DNA of 64,000 bases from Diphasiastrum complanatum (taxonomy: Eukaryota; Streptophyta; Lycopodiopsida; Lycopodiales; Lycopodiaceae), in NCBI GenBank assembly GCA_029204225.1, contig CM055094.1, positions 63,378,442-63,442,441 on the forward strand. Reading direction: 5' to 3'. The notes under the pieces are model-generated. The model saw nothing but the letters and a program-made list of their open reading frames with translations. It was not told the origin of the DNA and made no database searches. The position numbers and the translations under genes are program-made. Positions 40,961 through 52,198 of this stretch are shown in pieces (position 1 is the first letter of the stretch; every line of letters starts with the position of its first letter).

Positions 40961-42438
40961 ATTTTTCACAATATTAACACAGATCTGAATGCAAAACAAA
41001 GGACTATTATCAGATTAAGTATATCAAGTATACATGTCAATAATGCGTTAGAGCACAAGACAATAGCGGATGAAACCACGTGTTCTACGAAGCTTATTCA
41101 ATTTGTAAAGGAATGAAACCTTATTACTGACAATAAAGAATCGATGCACAAGGCATCTACTTCGTCTATTTCTCTGATAAGCTTCTAATGCTAATTTACA
41201 TACACTTGATCTTCAATCAATGATCTCTGATCAATCAATCTCGTCTCATTGTCCTTGCTGAATACACAGATGGTATTCAATATATATACATAATGTTACA
41301 AGTGTGCAAATGAAGAAAGTACAGGGTGGATGTGCTGTCTGTAGGAGATCATGGGTGGCTGCAGTCGTTGTCCAGTCTGTTAGCGCAGCTGCATGGGGTG
41401 AGCATGAAAAGGGTGTGACGTTAGCCTTTGCTTTTCGTCTCTTCATCGCCTGTGAGAATTTACATGTTAATGCAGACTGCGCGACAACGCGAGTAAATAT
41501 GTAGCATGAATGGAGGCAGATTAAAAAATGGGATTTAGGAGAGTAGAGGAAACAAATCCAACAATAGTTTGGTAAGGATCATGTTATAATTTTGCATGTT
41601 GAGTTCTCTCTAATTATCCCGCATACAAAGAAAGCCAACAAACTAGTATCAGAGTAATTCAAGCCCAACTCGTTGGCATTATCAGACCAGTAGGAACCCA
41701 ACAATTCAGGCATACAGATTTGTTGCTAAACAATATCATTTTTGACGATGTGAAGATTAATGCTTTTTGGTAATGCATTAGGATTATTACTCTTTGGAAC
41801 ATCTGGTTAGAAAGGAATAGTAGGAAATTTGGGAGTGGTGACTTTGTCATCTCCCCCCTACTTTTTTTCAAGGAGATCGATAAACTTTTGCTTCTTTGAG
41901 TTTTTTTTTTCCTTACATGTACTTTTATAAAAAGTCTATTATCTATGGATAACCTTCTTCTAATACAAAAATAACTATATTCTTTTGTAAGAGTTTTTTA
42001 TTTTAGCATGATAAAAATATGAAGTTTAAACAGACACTTGATCCAAGTTTAAGCAGACCTCAAGTTGCTTATGATTTTACAAATTGTCGTTTTGGGTGAA
42101 TTTTGCCTGTGTCATATGTTCATTTGTTCTTAACATAATGGTTCCATGCCATATTTTGAGGCCTACCTATTTTTAGAAACCTATTCATCTACTTACTTGT
42201 TTAACGACGTACATATCTATCATTTTCTAAAGAATCAAACAACAACTATGCCTAAAAGTGTGTGAGAGGAGGCTTGCTATGGCCATAATTGTAGCAATAC
42301 CTACTTGATTGTTCCCACGACTTGGTAGGTAGTGCTACACACGCTGTCTACTCCATAGAAAAATATATTATGAAATTATATCTCATCAAAACCCAATTTC
42401 AACACCTGGTAGAAGTTAAAGGTAGGGAGTATAACAAC
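40961..42438. other. Gene-free stretch
   Basis: No element or gene recognised. A TATA-like ATATATATAC occurs at ~41279, but no reading frame of interest follows. Confidence 0.5.
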
Positions 42439-43051
42439 TAAGGGCCATTCCACACTACATTGCCCGCACTGCCTGACAAGTCCAAAATTTAAAATAGAGC
42501 TCTGCCATTGGTCTAGGGAGAAAAAATGGGCCTTCCACCCTTTCACACTAGCAAGCCCTTGCCACTATGTGGCAGATGACATGGCAGGGACCTACTTGCC
42601 ACGTAGGGACAACTCAAAGCCATTTTTTGGGCCAGGCAATGTCCCTTGGCACGTTAAGTTGCCCCGGCCCCCTAGCATGTTGGCCTGCATTTTGAAGTCT
42701 TTCCAACACTTCATTGCTGATATTCCTTTCAATGAAATGAATTTCAATCTTGACATTTCCAATTGAAAGTTGATTGCTTGAAAAAAAAGACGTTATAGCA
42801 CCCTTCAACTTTTTAACACTAAAAGTTTCATACTTGCCTTTCAATTACAACACCTTAATAAAATGGACCAATCGTATGTCAAGATTCAAATGGGCCAGTC
42901 ATATTGTAGCCCTTCGTTTAACACTTACCATCCAAATGTGAAATAGGGGTGGTCAATTGCCCCTCAACCGACTTGCCAAGATTCAAAAAATGGGTGGCAA
43001 GTGAAGGGCCAAGCAAAGGGACTTGCCTATATGTAGTGTGAAACACCCTAA
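42439..43051. mobile_element. Tourist/PIF-Harbinger-like MITE, 607 bp
   Basis: Termini GGGCCATTCCACACTACAT (42442) and, reversed from 43048, GGGTGTTTCACACTACATA form an imperfect TIR of about 19 bp. Both sides carry the 3-bp duplication TAA (42439-42441, 43049-43051), as in Harbinger elements. No transposase. Several near-repeats of CTTGCCA and GGCAAG occur inside. Confidence 0.7.
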
Positions 43052-43957
43052 TTTATAGACTTTTCTAAGAAATCTATTGATGAAGTGGGGCCTCTCGAGT
43101 ACAAATAGTTCCTATTTTAATACTTGGTGAAAGTTACATGTAGGAAGACTATCTTATAGACTTATATCAAGATTTGTTGACTGGGTGAGGCGAGAGGCTC
43201 TAAGAAATACTCATACCAAGGCCTTTGGAAATCTGAAATTTTTATTCATGATAAGTATATACTTATAGTAGATTAAGGTAGTTAATCTTGATTATTAGTT
43301 ATGTCGTTGTACTAGGTATTTCAGTTTTAAGACCAAATCTAGCAATTGATGTACATAATGGGCAAAAGTTTTTTTTTTTAACAATATTAAGCGAATTTTT
43401 TTAGCTTATTAGTAGTGGATATATACAACAACCACATCAAGGCAAGGGCATTTCCATAGATTTTTGGAGCGAAGCTCTTAAGATGTCATTACGTAGCAAG
43501 AGGGGTCTGAGTCTACGCGTTTCTGATTGTAGTAAATAGCTTCACTCAACTCATGTCGATGGGATGGACCCGACAAAAGTTTTGAGCTGGAGGATTTAGC
43601 CAGCAGCTTTTTGAAAAGAACGACGACCTCTTGAAAAATACAAGATATAGGCCATGTTTCTAGAACCTAGACTTGTGGAGAAAGAGGCTTTATGCAAGGT
43701 ATGGTGCAAGACCCATTCAACCATGCTATATCATACACAATGCAAAAAAGAATAAAAAACCAAAAAATTCAAATAAATATTAATTTATTTAACTAAAAAA
43801 AAATGGCAATAAAATACTCTCAATCAACGAAGAAGAAGAACGAAAAAGAAGGAAGAAGAAGAATAGGGAGCAGCCGTCGGTGTACTATCATAATTTAAGA
43901 CACGCTACTCTTAAAAGCCCTCCACCGTTGGATATCTGATCGAGTCGTTCACATTTT
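43052..43957. other. Gene-free sequence upstream of the Sec14 gene
   Basis: Includes a purine-rich GAAGAAGAACGAAAAAGAAGG block near 43830-43865. No coding or repeat structure otherwise. Confidence 0.5.
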
Positions 43958-44013
43958 GCCACGTGTTAGAAACTAAAATATTAAAAGATTACATGGTTAA
44001 TATTACACGTGGC
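43958..44013. promoter_or_regulatory. Inverted pair of G-box/ABRE motifs
   Basis: GCCACGTGT at 43958-43966 and its exact reverse complement ACACGTGGC at 44005-44013, 38 bp apart. Both contain the CACGTG core bound by plant bZIP and bHLH factors. They lie about 0.9 kb upstream of the Sec14 start codon. Function is inferred. Confidence 0.6.
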
Positions 44014-44903
44014 ATGAGTCCAAACGGTCGGGCGTAGATTGTATAGTGTCATTAGGGCAGTGATGGTGACTGGTCGCAAATGTACAGTTGGCGGCTTTGA
44101 ATCGAAGACGATCGTAAGATTATTATTATGGTGCTGCTTTTATCGTGGAACGGAGGTTGGAATCGAAGACAATCGATATAATAATTTTATTTTCATTATG
44201 GTGCGGATGATCGTGGAAAGGAGCTTTGAATCGATTGCAATCGTGGAACGTAGTCCAGATTTCAGAATCTCCGGATATGTAGAAGCAGTCGAAAGGTTCA
44301 GCAAAAGGCAACGCGCTTCCGGTTGAAAAAATTTGTATCAGGTTTGGATTGTTTCTTCGGAATTAGATCTAGTAAATTTTTTTTGGTTTCTCTAGGATCT
44401 GAGGATTTGAGTCGCATTTTGATGTTTATTTTGGTTATGGTGTTTGCAGCAGTGCATGAGAGAACAGATTGGTTGTTAAGAGGAGTTTTGTGATGATATA
44501 TCAAATTGCTGAGTTCATTAGTTGGATGTGAAATCGATCTTGTTGAGTTTGATGGTCATTTTTCCGATTAGTGAAAAGGAGGCTTGAGTATGCTCGAAAC
44601 AGAGCGCCTCCAGAAAGAAGGTCGCATGGCCATTGCATTATTTGGGCAGATTTTGAATTGAGCAAAGAATTTGCCTTCCTGAGAAACTTTTTGAGAAGTG
44701 TTTGAGGAGTTTGTTTTAAGCTGTCAATCAAGGTGCCTGAAGCGGTGAAAGAATAGCGTCGATTAGTTGAAATTTTCTTCGTCAAATTACAAGCAGCAAG
44801 AAGCATTGAACAGAAAATCAACTGTCTGCAGAGGAATTGCTAAGTATCTATAAGTGCGCACGTCTTTTATCTCATAATTGTAGCTTCATTTCAATATTTG
44901 AAA
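44014..44903 (+). other. Probable 5' leader or promoter region of the Sec14 gene
   Basis: Contains three imperfect direct repeats around TTGAATCGAAGACGATCG (~44096), TGGAATCGAAGACAATCG (~44158) and TTGAATCGATTGCAATCG (~44226). A 95-codon open frame at 44039-44326 has no similarity and looks fortuitous. The transcription start and any leader intron could not be fixed. Confidence 0.45.
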
Positions 44904-45152
44904 ATGCAAAGTCAAAAAGTTGCGGATAATTTGGACGTTTTGGAAGATGCAATATCGCCACCTGAATTGGAAGCTTTAAAAAGGTTCAAGGGCATTATAC
45001 TTGCAAGAGGTTATCAGTATCCGGCACGTGGAGACGATCAAACCCTGCTGAGGTTCTTGCGAGCTCGACAGCTTGACTTGAAAAAAGCAGCCACCATGTA
45101 TGGTGAATATGTGCAGTGGCGCCGAGAGACCAAGATTGATTCTATTTTGCAG
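44904..45152 (+). CDS. Sec14 exon 1
   Basis: 83 codons ending ETKIDSILQ; donor GTGATT. An upstream in-frame TTG at 44898 is not a credible plant start. Confidence 0.88.
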
Positions 45153-46167
45153 GTGATTTTGAGTACTTTCACCACCTTCCGGCTTGCTCCGAAATCGTGT
45201 AACTTATGGATTATCCCTTTGTTTACGTCACGACTTGATCGTCTGCTCTAGATTTTCTATTCCTTCTTTTCCTACAATAAGGACTGAAAGTCGGGTTTAT
45301 AGCGAGTAGATCTTGGCTTGTTCATACTCTTGTAGATGTTTGCTTGTGAGAATTAGACCAGGAACTATCACATTTCTGTAAACCTTTGAAGTTTGTACGT
45401 ATATTCCAGTAGTCATGCCATTTGTTGTGTGCCTTTCTGATCTACTTAGTTTTGATGTCCTTGTCGGGAAATGGCTGGTCTGAAATTCTTCCACACCGCT
45501 AAGTAAAACCATACAGTCTCATCTGATCTGGAGGATAGTCTTTTCTAATGCTTAGGAATGTTCCAACCTCTCTTTTTGAGAGCATTGGAAGGGATGTTTC
45601 AACTTAGGCATACGAGTTGAGAGATTCTCACACTTTGTGTTTGCTGTCAAATCAGACCTTTAAGTATCCTGAACTTGATCAAGTGCTGCAAGCCTGGCCT
45701 CAAATGTGGCACAAGACAGACAAGTTGGGTAGGCCTATCAACATTCAAATTCTTTCCAGGTAGTTGTCTCTTACTCAAAGCTGAGGCATCCTTCATGCAG
45801 TGAGGTTTTCCATTCATGGCTTACGCTCTTTGGATTCTAAATTCTTGTTAATGTTTTTAAATGCTCTTTAATAAACGAGTTAGAGACGGTACTCAGATAA
45901 ATTTGCATGCTGTACTTGATTGAACGCTATCTTTCCAGCAAATTATTCTTCCCCTTCCGCCCCCCAACAGCTTCCTTGGTGTATTGCATTGTAGAAGAAA
46001 CAAAAGGAATATCTGACAATGTCTTTCTATAGAACGTTAACTTTTTCAGGCACCAATCTCTGTGTAAGAAGTGCTTCTATGAAAATTCTAAGCAATGCCA
46101 ATCATAAAAGCCTTGCCACCCAGGGGGGGTTTGCGTCCAATTTCAACAATTGTCATGCTTGCTGTGG

Positions 46168-46219
<52 letters not shown>

Positions 46220-49200
46220 CTATAAACATGACAAGCTCTAGGTGTCGATGCCACTTATGAACTACCAAACGTAAAGTTAATACTAGATGTTGGATTGGAG
46301 GTTGCAGAGTTACTCTTGAATGTTGTTATACAGTAATTCTAATAAATGAAATAGTCAACTAAAACTGAGCATAGGTGCGCAGTGCGTATGCAAGTGTGAA
46401 GATAGGATTTTTCTTTTCTAATGTATCCATGGGTTCTTGATTTTATATCGAAGGTCAGGATACTGCCTGAGTCTAGAAATTGAGACTTCAGTGGTTTGCT
46501 TGTGATCTGGTTAACTATCTAAAATTCTTCTATGAGTCTTCAGCATTGGAAAGCTTGAAAATTTGAAGGCGTTTATACGATTATCATTTAGATCACACCC
46601 GTAAAGTCAAACTATGCTCCTTATCTACAATCACTGTGCAAAGTTTGGACTAGTGCAGCACAACTAGGATCATTTTGATTATGTTAGTCAGCTTCAATAC
46701 TGAATCGGACTGACAATATCCTCAGTGGGGACAGATTGAAGAGAAGTTTAATTTTTAAAGCATATACAAGAATTTTGACTTTTCATTTTTGAACATTTTG
46801 CATGCAGCATTGAAGGAACAAGTTTCAACAACTAAAGAACTTTTTCTGAATTTCTAGGATGAAAGTCAAAGAAGTTTTTCATGCAACAACTGAAGAAAGG
46901 ATGTTGATGAGGGCACTGTGGGTTTGGGAGGAACTTCATGAGATCAAGCTTCCAGCATGTTCCAAGGCAGCAGGTCACTATATAGGGCGTGCAACTGTTA
47001 TTCTTGATCTCAAGGATGTGGTAAGCACCTCTTTGTCTTTGAGATGCTAATAATTATCCAGTAACAAAAAGTTATTTGTTGTGTTGGCATTAGGTTTATG
47101 GGAAAAAAGCTTGCAATGTTTGATTGCTTGTTTATGGATTTGCAAACTTTTAAAATTCTTTGGAGGCAAAAGAAACATCTATGCTGTGATGAAAAGATCA
47201 AGTTCTGCTACAATGTGAAGGATCTTGTGCACAATTGTTTCATAAAAGGTCGTATTGCATGCATCTTATTAGATGAAGGAATTTCAAAACTGCTTTTGCC
47301 AACATTCTGTTTGAGCTAGTCCGATGTTGCAGAGTTACAACCAATGGAGGAAATTTGTCTTCACCTTCTAGCCTTCACCATGGTCATCTGTTGTAAATAT
47401 TCTAAGAAACATTTTTGAGCTTAGCATGTTAATTCATTCATATTTTCTAACCAGTAGGTTGTTAGGTTTCAGATTTGGCATCCTCCAATTAGGAAAGATG
47501 GTGCATTAGTTTATCATGCAGAATCTGGACTTCACAATGGCAGAGGTAGAGGCCAATACATATGGACAGGGACATCTGTATGGACCATGGTTCCGCACTT
47601 GTTATTCTTTGCCATTTGGATCTTATAGTTTATCGGGGCTTTTGGACCGTCAATTGTTGTTTGGAGTTTATTAGAGATGTTTATGAGTCGTATGAGCATT
47701 ATTGGGACGTAGCCATAACTCGCAGGCGACAAAAATTCATCCTTGTTAGAGGCTGCTAGAAGATTGGATTTTTCTGGAGATTCTTATATCATTGGTTTCC
47801 TCACATGGGCACCCCTAATGAACGTACATATCTCATCATTTGGGTGTACAATTTCTTATATCTTCTGGACATTCATCTGTTTGTATTTTTTGTGTATGCT
47901 ATTGGATCTATTACATTGACATTCATCCTATAGATGTATGCTTCTCTTGGACTTCATAGCTCATTAATTGGATGTGCAAGATTCACTTTTACTTTTCCAA
48001 TTTTCACTAGTTTCCAAGACTTCAGCTTTTTCTGTTCCTTCCCTTCGCACTTTTCAGGAGCATTTTCTACCGTTCTTAATATACGACGACATTTTAAATG
48101 CACTTTAAAACTTCTTGTTATGACATCTAGAGGTTAGGGAGATCAAAACTTTAGGTTTTAAAGCTGTATGTCACTTCCATCTCTTTTACATTTTTTTCAT
48201 TAATATTCATGATCTGTTCACCAGTGTCTTTCCTATAGTCGGTTGTTGGATTTAGCTTTTTAAATTTGTCGATTTGATATCTAAAACCTTAGATCTTGTA
48301 GTTACAATTTAACTCATCATCTTCTTCCTTTTCAGCTGGTACATCATATCTATTTCAGGGATTCTGAAGGTTGGAATTGTTAGAAATTCATAAATCATAA
48401 TATGGATGGACAGACTAGGATTCGAACCCAGGACCTCCTCATACCGGATGGGAGATGCTCTACCACTGAGCTATCCGCCCTGTTTGATAGTTCTCTCTAG
48501 AGTGTGGATTGATATTCCAACACCTCCCCTCAAGCCACACTTGGTTGGGGTCCTAGCTGTCACCTGCCCCACAACTTGGGCCACCTAACCATGGCTTTGA
48601 CACCATGAACTGTTAGGTCTAACTTGGCTTTGATACCATGCTAGAAATCCATAAATCATAATATGGATGGACAAACTAGGATTCGAACCCAGGACCTCCC
48701 TCATACCGGATGGGAGATGCTCTACCACTGAGCTATCCGCCCTGTTTGATAGTTCTCTCTAGAGTGTGGATTGATATTCCAACAGGAATGTCGTTTGGCC
48801 CCGTATACAGGAAGAATTTGTTGTTGAGATGCAAAGGCTTGAATCTGAGAGCCTGCTTGCAGCTAATTGACATGCAAATGATCGGCAAAGACTTGCAGCT
48901 CAGAGACAAAGACCTGTATATGAGACACAGACTTGTATCTAAGAGGCAAATTCTCCTCTCCCAGGAGAGCTTAGCTAAGTTTAGAGATTGACCACCAGAA
49001 AAAAGAAAGAGACATGTCACTTAGTTGTTTGCTCGAGTTATGGGTAGATCAGTTAAGTTTGTTGCTTTAAATTTTACTCCTAGATCCCCAGAAGACAAAC
49101 AAGCACACTTAGATGAGGTATAGGACTATAGTCATAGGGCAGTGTCATGGCACATGCATGCACAAGCACCAATTAATTATATGATTTCCTGATTTCTACA

Positions 49201-52198
49201 GCTCAGATACAGATACATGTTCTGTTGATGAATTTTGTTGAAGCAACTCTACAATACCTTCTCGTTCAATAATCTCATGTCAGAGATATCCCCTTACAAA
49301 TGATCATTGTATGCCATCTTATTTCTAGGCTTAGGGACCAGGATGGCCGCTAATGTTTTGCGGGAAATCGCTTACTATTTGACATTCATCTAAAAGAACA
49401 AAAAGACATGAAAATCTGGGGTGTGGAGAACTTTTGAGAAGTGATTGTTCATAAAATTGTGTTGAGGATCAATGAAGATTTTTATTTGAAGGCAGGTGTG
49501 CTATATCAGTGATTTGCTAGCCATAGGAAGGCTGTACTGGCAAGGAAGGGCAAAGTAATATTGCAGGATGGTTTAGTAAGAAAACAGGTCATACAGTCAC
49601 AGGCTGGTATAACAGTTGTACGACATTAGAAAGAATTAAAGCAGCCAAATGAAGGTGTTTGGCCCCATACAAGTGATCTATCAGGTAGGGTTATTAAATC
49701 TAGATCAGCAGCACATGGGTCAAAACGCAGAGAACAGTAACTGTGCTACAAAATTTGGGGCCCTGGCCAAAACATACAACAACTGTTTTCCAGACAGCCG
49801 TGCTACAGGAACGTACATGTGTTTTCGTAGTCAGGAAGTAGTGACTTCCGGTTAATTCGAAATTTTTGTGAAAAGATTGCCTGCAAAAGTTAGAGTTGTA
49901 GCATTGAATTTGGCTGACATTCCCAAAGAATTGATCGATGATTATGCTATCTGGTATTTCAGGTAAGGGACAGAAAGGAGGCCACCCTTGTAAGAGGTAG
50001 ATACTCTAACAATGAAAGGGACAAGCTAAATTTTTCTTTGATGACATTATTAGTTAGAGATAGCAGCATATTGTTAGAAATGGTGAACTCCTGCAACTTG
50101 GCCGCGACGCGAAGCGAAGCGACACGAAGCGTCGAATGGCGAACGATTCGCGAAAGTCAACGTACCTCGAAAACCCTAAGACCGAACGGAAGTAAAACTC
50201 GAAGTCGCGAAAGTCAAACATGCCTCCAGGACCAAAAAGACACAACACGACACGAAACGAAAGAAAATCTCTCGTGCTGCCAGCTGGCAGCTCAACGGGC
50301 GTGGAGTCTTAAACTTCACGCTCAGCTGAAACAGTTAGCAATAACGGAGACTAACTGATTAGTTGATTAGCGTTAACTACTCTTGTAATTCTCTGTTTAG
50401 CTATCTTGTAAACTCTACACAGTGGAGATATGAACTTTTTTCTGGATCAAAACAATACACAGAGAGTACGCGTGAGTAGAGCGGAAAAGGAAAAGAATAG
50501 AAACGAAATAGCTGGGCATGAAAGTCTGCCAATGAGCAGAACACAACGAAATAGCAGAGCGTCAGGCCACCAACGAGCGAGACACTGATTATCTCGCTCT
50601 AAAAATTAAACTGATAATACAGTTGCTCTATCTTGTGCATCTCCTTGTCTTCCGCTGTCTTGATTGCTAGAATGATATCTGTTCTGTAATCTGTAGTCGC
50701 GTGTCTAGGATCTTGTAAGCTTCCGCCTAAGAAAATTCAAAAGAAATAAATCCGTTCGCGATACACTAAACCCGTTCGCGACATGGTATCAGAGCAAACA
50801 AGTTATCACTACTGATATCTGATCAATGATTTTCTAGACAAAACAATATGGCTACAACGATCCAGACAAGAGTAGCAATCAGTCTTGATGGCGCAAACTA
50901 CAGGATATGGAAATTCAAAATCAAAACACTTCTGAAGGGCGAAGGCATCTGGTCAGTGACCGAACTCTCAGAGGTGCAGCCTAACAAAAAAGTGTGTGTC
51001 TTGTTTGCGGATCTTCCATTTGAAGCCCTACCATCCATTTGAATCATTTGCATATTATTTCTCCCATTAACATTATGGGCCTTACTGTAATTTCAATCTT
51101 CTTGGTTGATTTTGAATCTTCTTGCAGTCTTAGCTTATGGAATGCTAATTGATTTCAAGTTCAAATATTTGAGGACCAAGTTTTTGCAGACAACTACCTT
51201 CGAAATGTTTGGCAATTCAATTGACTTCAAAGTTTAATGATCAATCTTCAAGGTTAATGTTGAACCTTCTTGCAATCTAGGTTCGTGTAAACCGTAATCA
51301 ATCCCAAATTGTGTTTTTACTGATTCAACTTTATCGTCTTTTGGTATTGTAGAGTCTATGTAAACCTGTTCTCAAGAACGCCAATCGATTTGAATCTCTA
51401 GAATGTTTGTATATAGGCTGATCTTTGTCAGTGTATATTTTGATTACCTATGGTTAAAATGCTCCCTTTCTTTAAGTTTAAAAAATTATAAGAGTTTTTA
51501 ACTATTATTCTGTACTGGCTCAGTTTGAAACAATCAGTAAATCGGAATTGTAGTTTGAGTTGCTTGGGATCTATGGTGCCCACTAGTATGCTTTATGGCT
51601 GACCTCCTGAAAAGTGATGAATATTAAGTTCAAATACTCTAGGTATAGCACTATAGCTCATAGTTGTCATGTTAGGAACCAAGATAATGGTGAAATTGAG
51701 GTTGTGGTGCAAATCTCTAATGTTCTCAATATTTTGCCTGTAATCTATCTGCATGTGCCCAGTTTTAAAACATTGAATGCACATTCGGCTCATGTTATGT
51801 TATTTTTTAGCTAAGGATTTTTTGAATGCTTGCAACAATGTAGGTAAATGTTGTGCTTCATGCTTTTGCAGAGTGTAACTACATTTACAAATGGTCATGC
51901 AAGAAGAGTACTCCTAAAGATGGCTCAGCTTTTCTCCCGTTATTATCCTGAATATCTTGGTCGGCTTATCATAATCAATGCTCCAGCCTCGTTCAAAGTT
52001 CTTTGGGAACTTTTAAGCCCATTTATTGATCAAAGGACTCAAAACAAGATAGGTATCCACAAAGGAAATGGTCTAGAAGATTTGTTAAGAACCGTAAACG
52101 AAGATGATTTACCAGCATTTCTGGGTGGTAAGTGCCAGTGCCCTGGAGGCTGTGAACATGCATTGACGGGCCCATGGAATGATGAAAGATATAGATAA
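44904..52198 (+). CDS. Sec14-type phosphatidylinositol transfer protein (CRAL-TRIO), 4 coding exons
   Basis: Exons 44904-45152, 45656-45759, 46858-47020 and 51872-52198 join in frame (phases 0, 2, 0) to 280 residues plus TAA. The start is the first ATG of the frame, MQSQKVADNLDVLEDAIS. CRAL-TRIO N-terminal helices at residues ~20-83 (EALKRFKGIILARGYQYPAR, GDDQTLLRFLRARQLDLKKA). Lipid-binding domain at ~95-260: WHKTDKLGRPINIQ, ATVILDLKDV, NGHARRVLLKMAQLFSRYYP, EYLGRLIIINAPASFKVLWE and DLPAFLGGKCQCPGGC. The family exchanges phosphatidylinositol and phosphatidylcholine and tunes phosphoinositide signalling. Its C-terminus (GPWNDERYR) ends right after the Sec14 fold; no nodulin-type tail as in long SFH proteins is encoded here. 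The last intron is 4.85 kb and contains retroelements. Confidence 0.92.
45656..45759 (+). CDS. Sec14 exon 2
   Basis: TFKYPELDQVLQAWPQMWHK then TDKLGRPINIQILSR; acceptor AAATCAG, donor GTAGTT. The last arginine codon is split AG|G. Confidence 0.88.
45760..46857 (+). other. Sec14 intron 2 with (AG)n
   Basis: Contains a pure (AG)n run of about 50 bp at 46170-46219. No element recognised otherwise. Confidence 0.75.
46170..46219 (+). repeat. (AG)n microsatellite
   Basis: About 25 uninterrupted AG units inside Sec14 intron 2, preceded by GGGGG. Confidence 0.95.
46858..47020 (+). CDS. Sec14 exon 3
   Basis: MKVKEVFHATTEERMLMRAL, ELHEIKLPACSKAAGHYIGR, ATVILDLKDV; acceptor TTTCTAG, donor GTAAGC. Confidence 0.88.
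47021..48372 (+). other. Sec14 intron 3, first part
   Basis: AT-rich. The stretch 47098-47320 is open but shows no similarity. Nothing else recognised before the TRIM insertion. Confidence 0.55.
48407..48480 (-). ncRNA. tRNA-like sequence in TRIM LTR (left copy)
   Basis: On the minus strand: acceptor arm GGGCGGA pairs with TCTGTCC (two G-U pairs). D arm GCTC-AGTGGTA-GAGC includes a Pol III A box (TAGCTCAGTGGTAGAGC). T arm CTGGG-TTCGAAT-CCTAG is perfect apart from one G-U and includes the B box GGTTCGAATCC. The anticodon arm is abnormal (a short CTCC/GGAG stem with a 12-nt loop), so it is unlikely to act as a translation tRNA. Confidence 0.75.
48668..48742 (-). ncRNA. tRNA-like sequence in TRIM LTR (right copy)
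   Basis: Same as the left copy with one C-to-A change in the acceptor strand (TTTGTCC in place of TCTGTCC) and one extra base that lengthens the anticodon stem to CTCCC/GGGAG. The A and B boxes are intact. Confidence 0.75.
48790..50071 (+). other. Sec14 intron 3, middle part
   Basis: A series of phrases such as GACTTGCAGCTCAGAGACAA and GACTTGTATCTAAGAGGCAA (48870-48945) suggests a decayed short repeat. No other feature. Confidence 0.45.
50072..50990 (+). mobile_element. Copia 5' end: LTR, PBS and gag start
   Basis: LTR 50072-50783 (712 bp) starts TGTTAGAAATGG and ends TTCGCGACA, with PBS TGGTATCAGAGC at 50784-50795. Gag opens at 50848 with MATTIQTRVAISLDGANYRI WKFKIKTLLKGEG and loses similarity after ~50990. 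The LTR is unusually rich in CGAA/CGAAAC/GCGAAG motifs compared with its AT-rich surroundings. The rest of the element is missing. Confidence 0.82.
50991..51871 (+). other. Sec14 intron 3, last part
   Basis: AT-rich, nothing recognised. It ends TGCTTTTGCAG at the exon 4 acceptor. Confidence 0.55.
51872..52198 (+). CDS. Sec14 exon 4 and stop
   Basis: SVTTFTNGHARRVLLKMAQL ... FLGGKCQCPGGCEHALTGPW NDERYR then TAA; acceptor TTTTGCAG. Confidence 0.9.
   Translation, partial: SVTTFTNGHARRVLLKMAQLFSRYYPEYLGRLIIINAPASFKVLWELLSPFIDQRTQNKIGIHKGNGLEDLLRTVNEDDLPAFLGGKCQCPGGCEHALTGPWNDERYR

Larger units (their letters stand above)
48373..48789 (-). mobile_element. Complete TRIM retrotransposon with tRNA-like sequence in each LTR (407 bp)
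   Basis: Element 48378-48784, flanked by GGAAT on both sides (48373-48377, 48785-48789), a 5-bp target duplication. LTRs 48378-48522 (145 bp) and 48639-48784 (146 bp) are near-identical and, on the minus strand, begin TGTTGGAATATC and end in TAGCA or TAACA. On that strand the right LTR is followed by PBS TGGTATCAAAGCCAAG (48638-48623), and the polypurine tract GAGGGGAGG (48531-48523) lies just before the left LTR. The internal region is ~116 bp with no coding capacity. It contains ACTTGGGCCACC and other short repeats. It needs an autonomous partner for movement. Confidence 0.93.

Noticed and set aside
44039-44326. 95-codon open frame before the Sec14 gene
   Set aside because: No similarity; it consists partly of imperfect direct repeats and lies in the likely promoter or leader.
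48407-48742. Two functional tRNA genes
   Set aside because: Each lies inside an LTR, the anticodon arm cannot form a normal 5-bp stem with 7-nt loop, and the pair is explained by LTR duplication.
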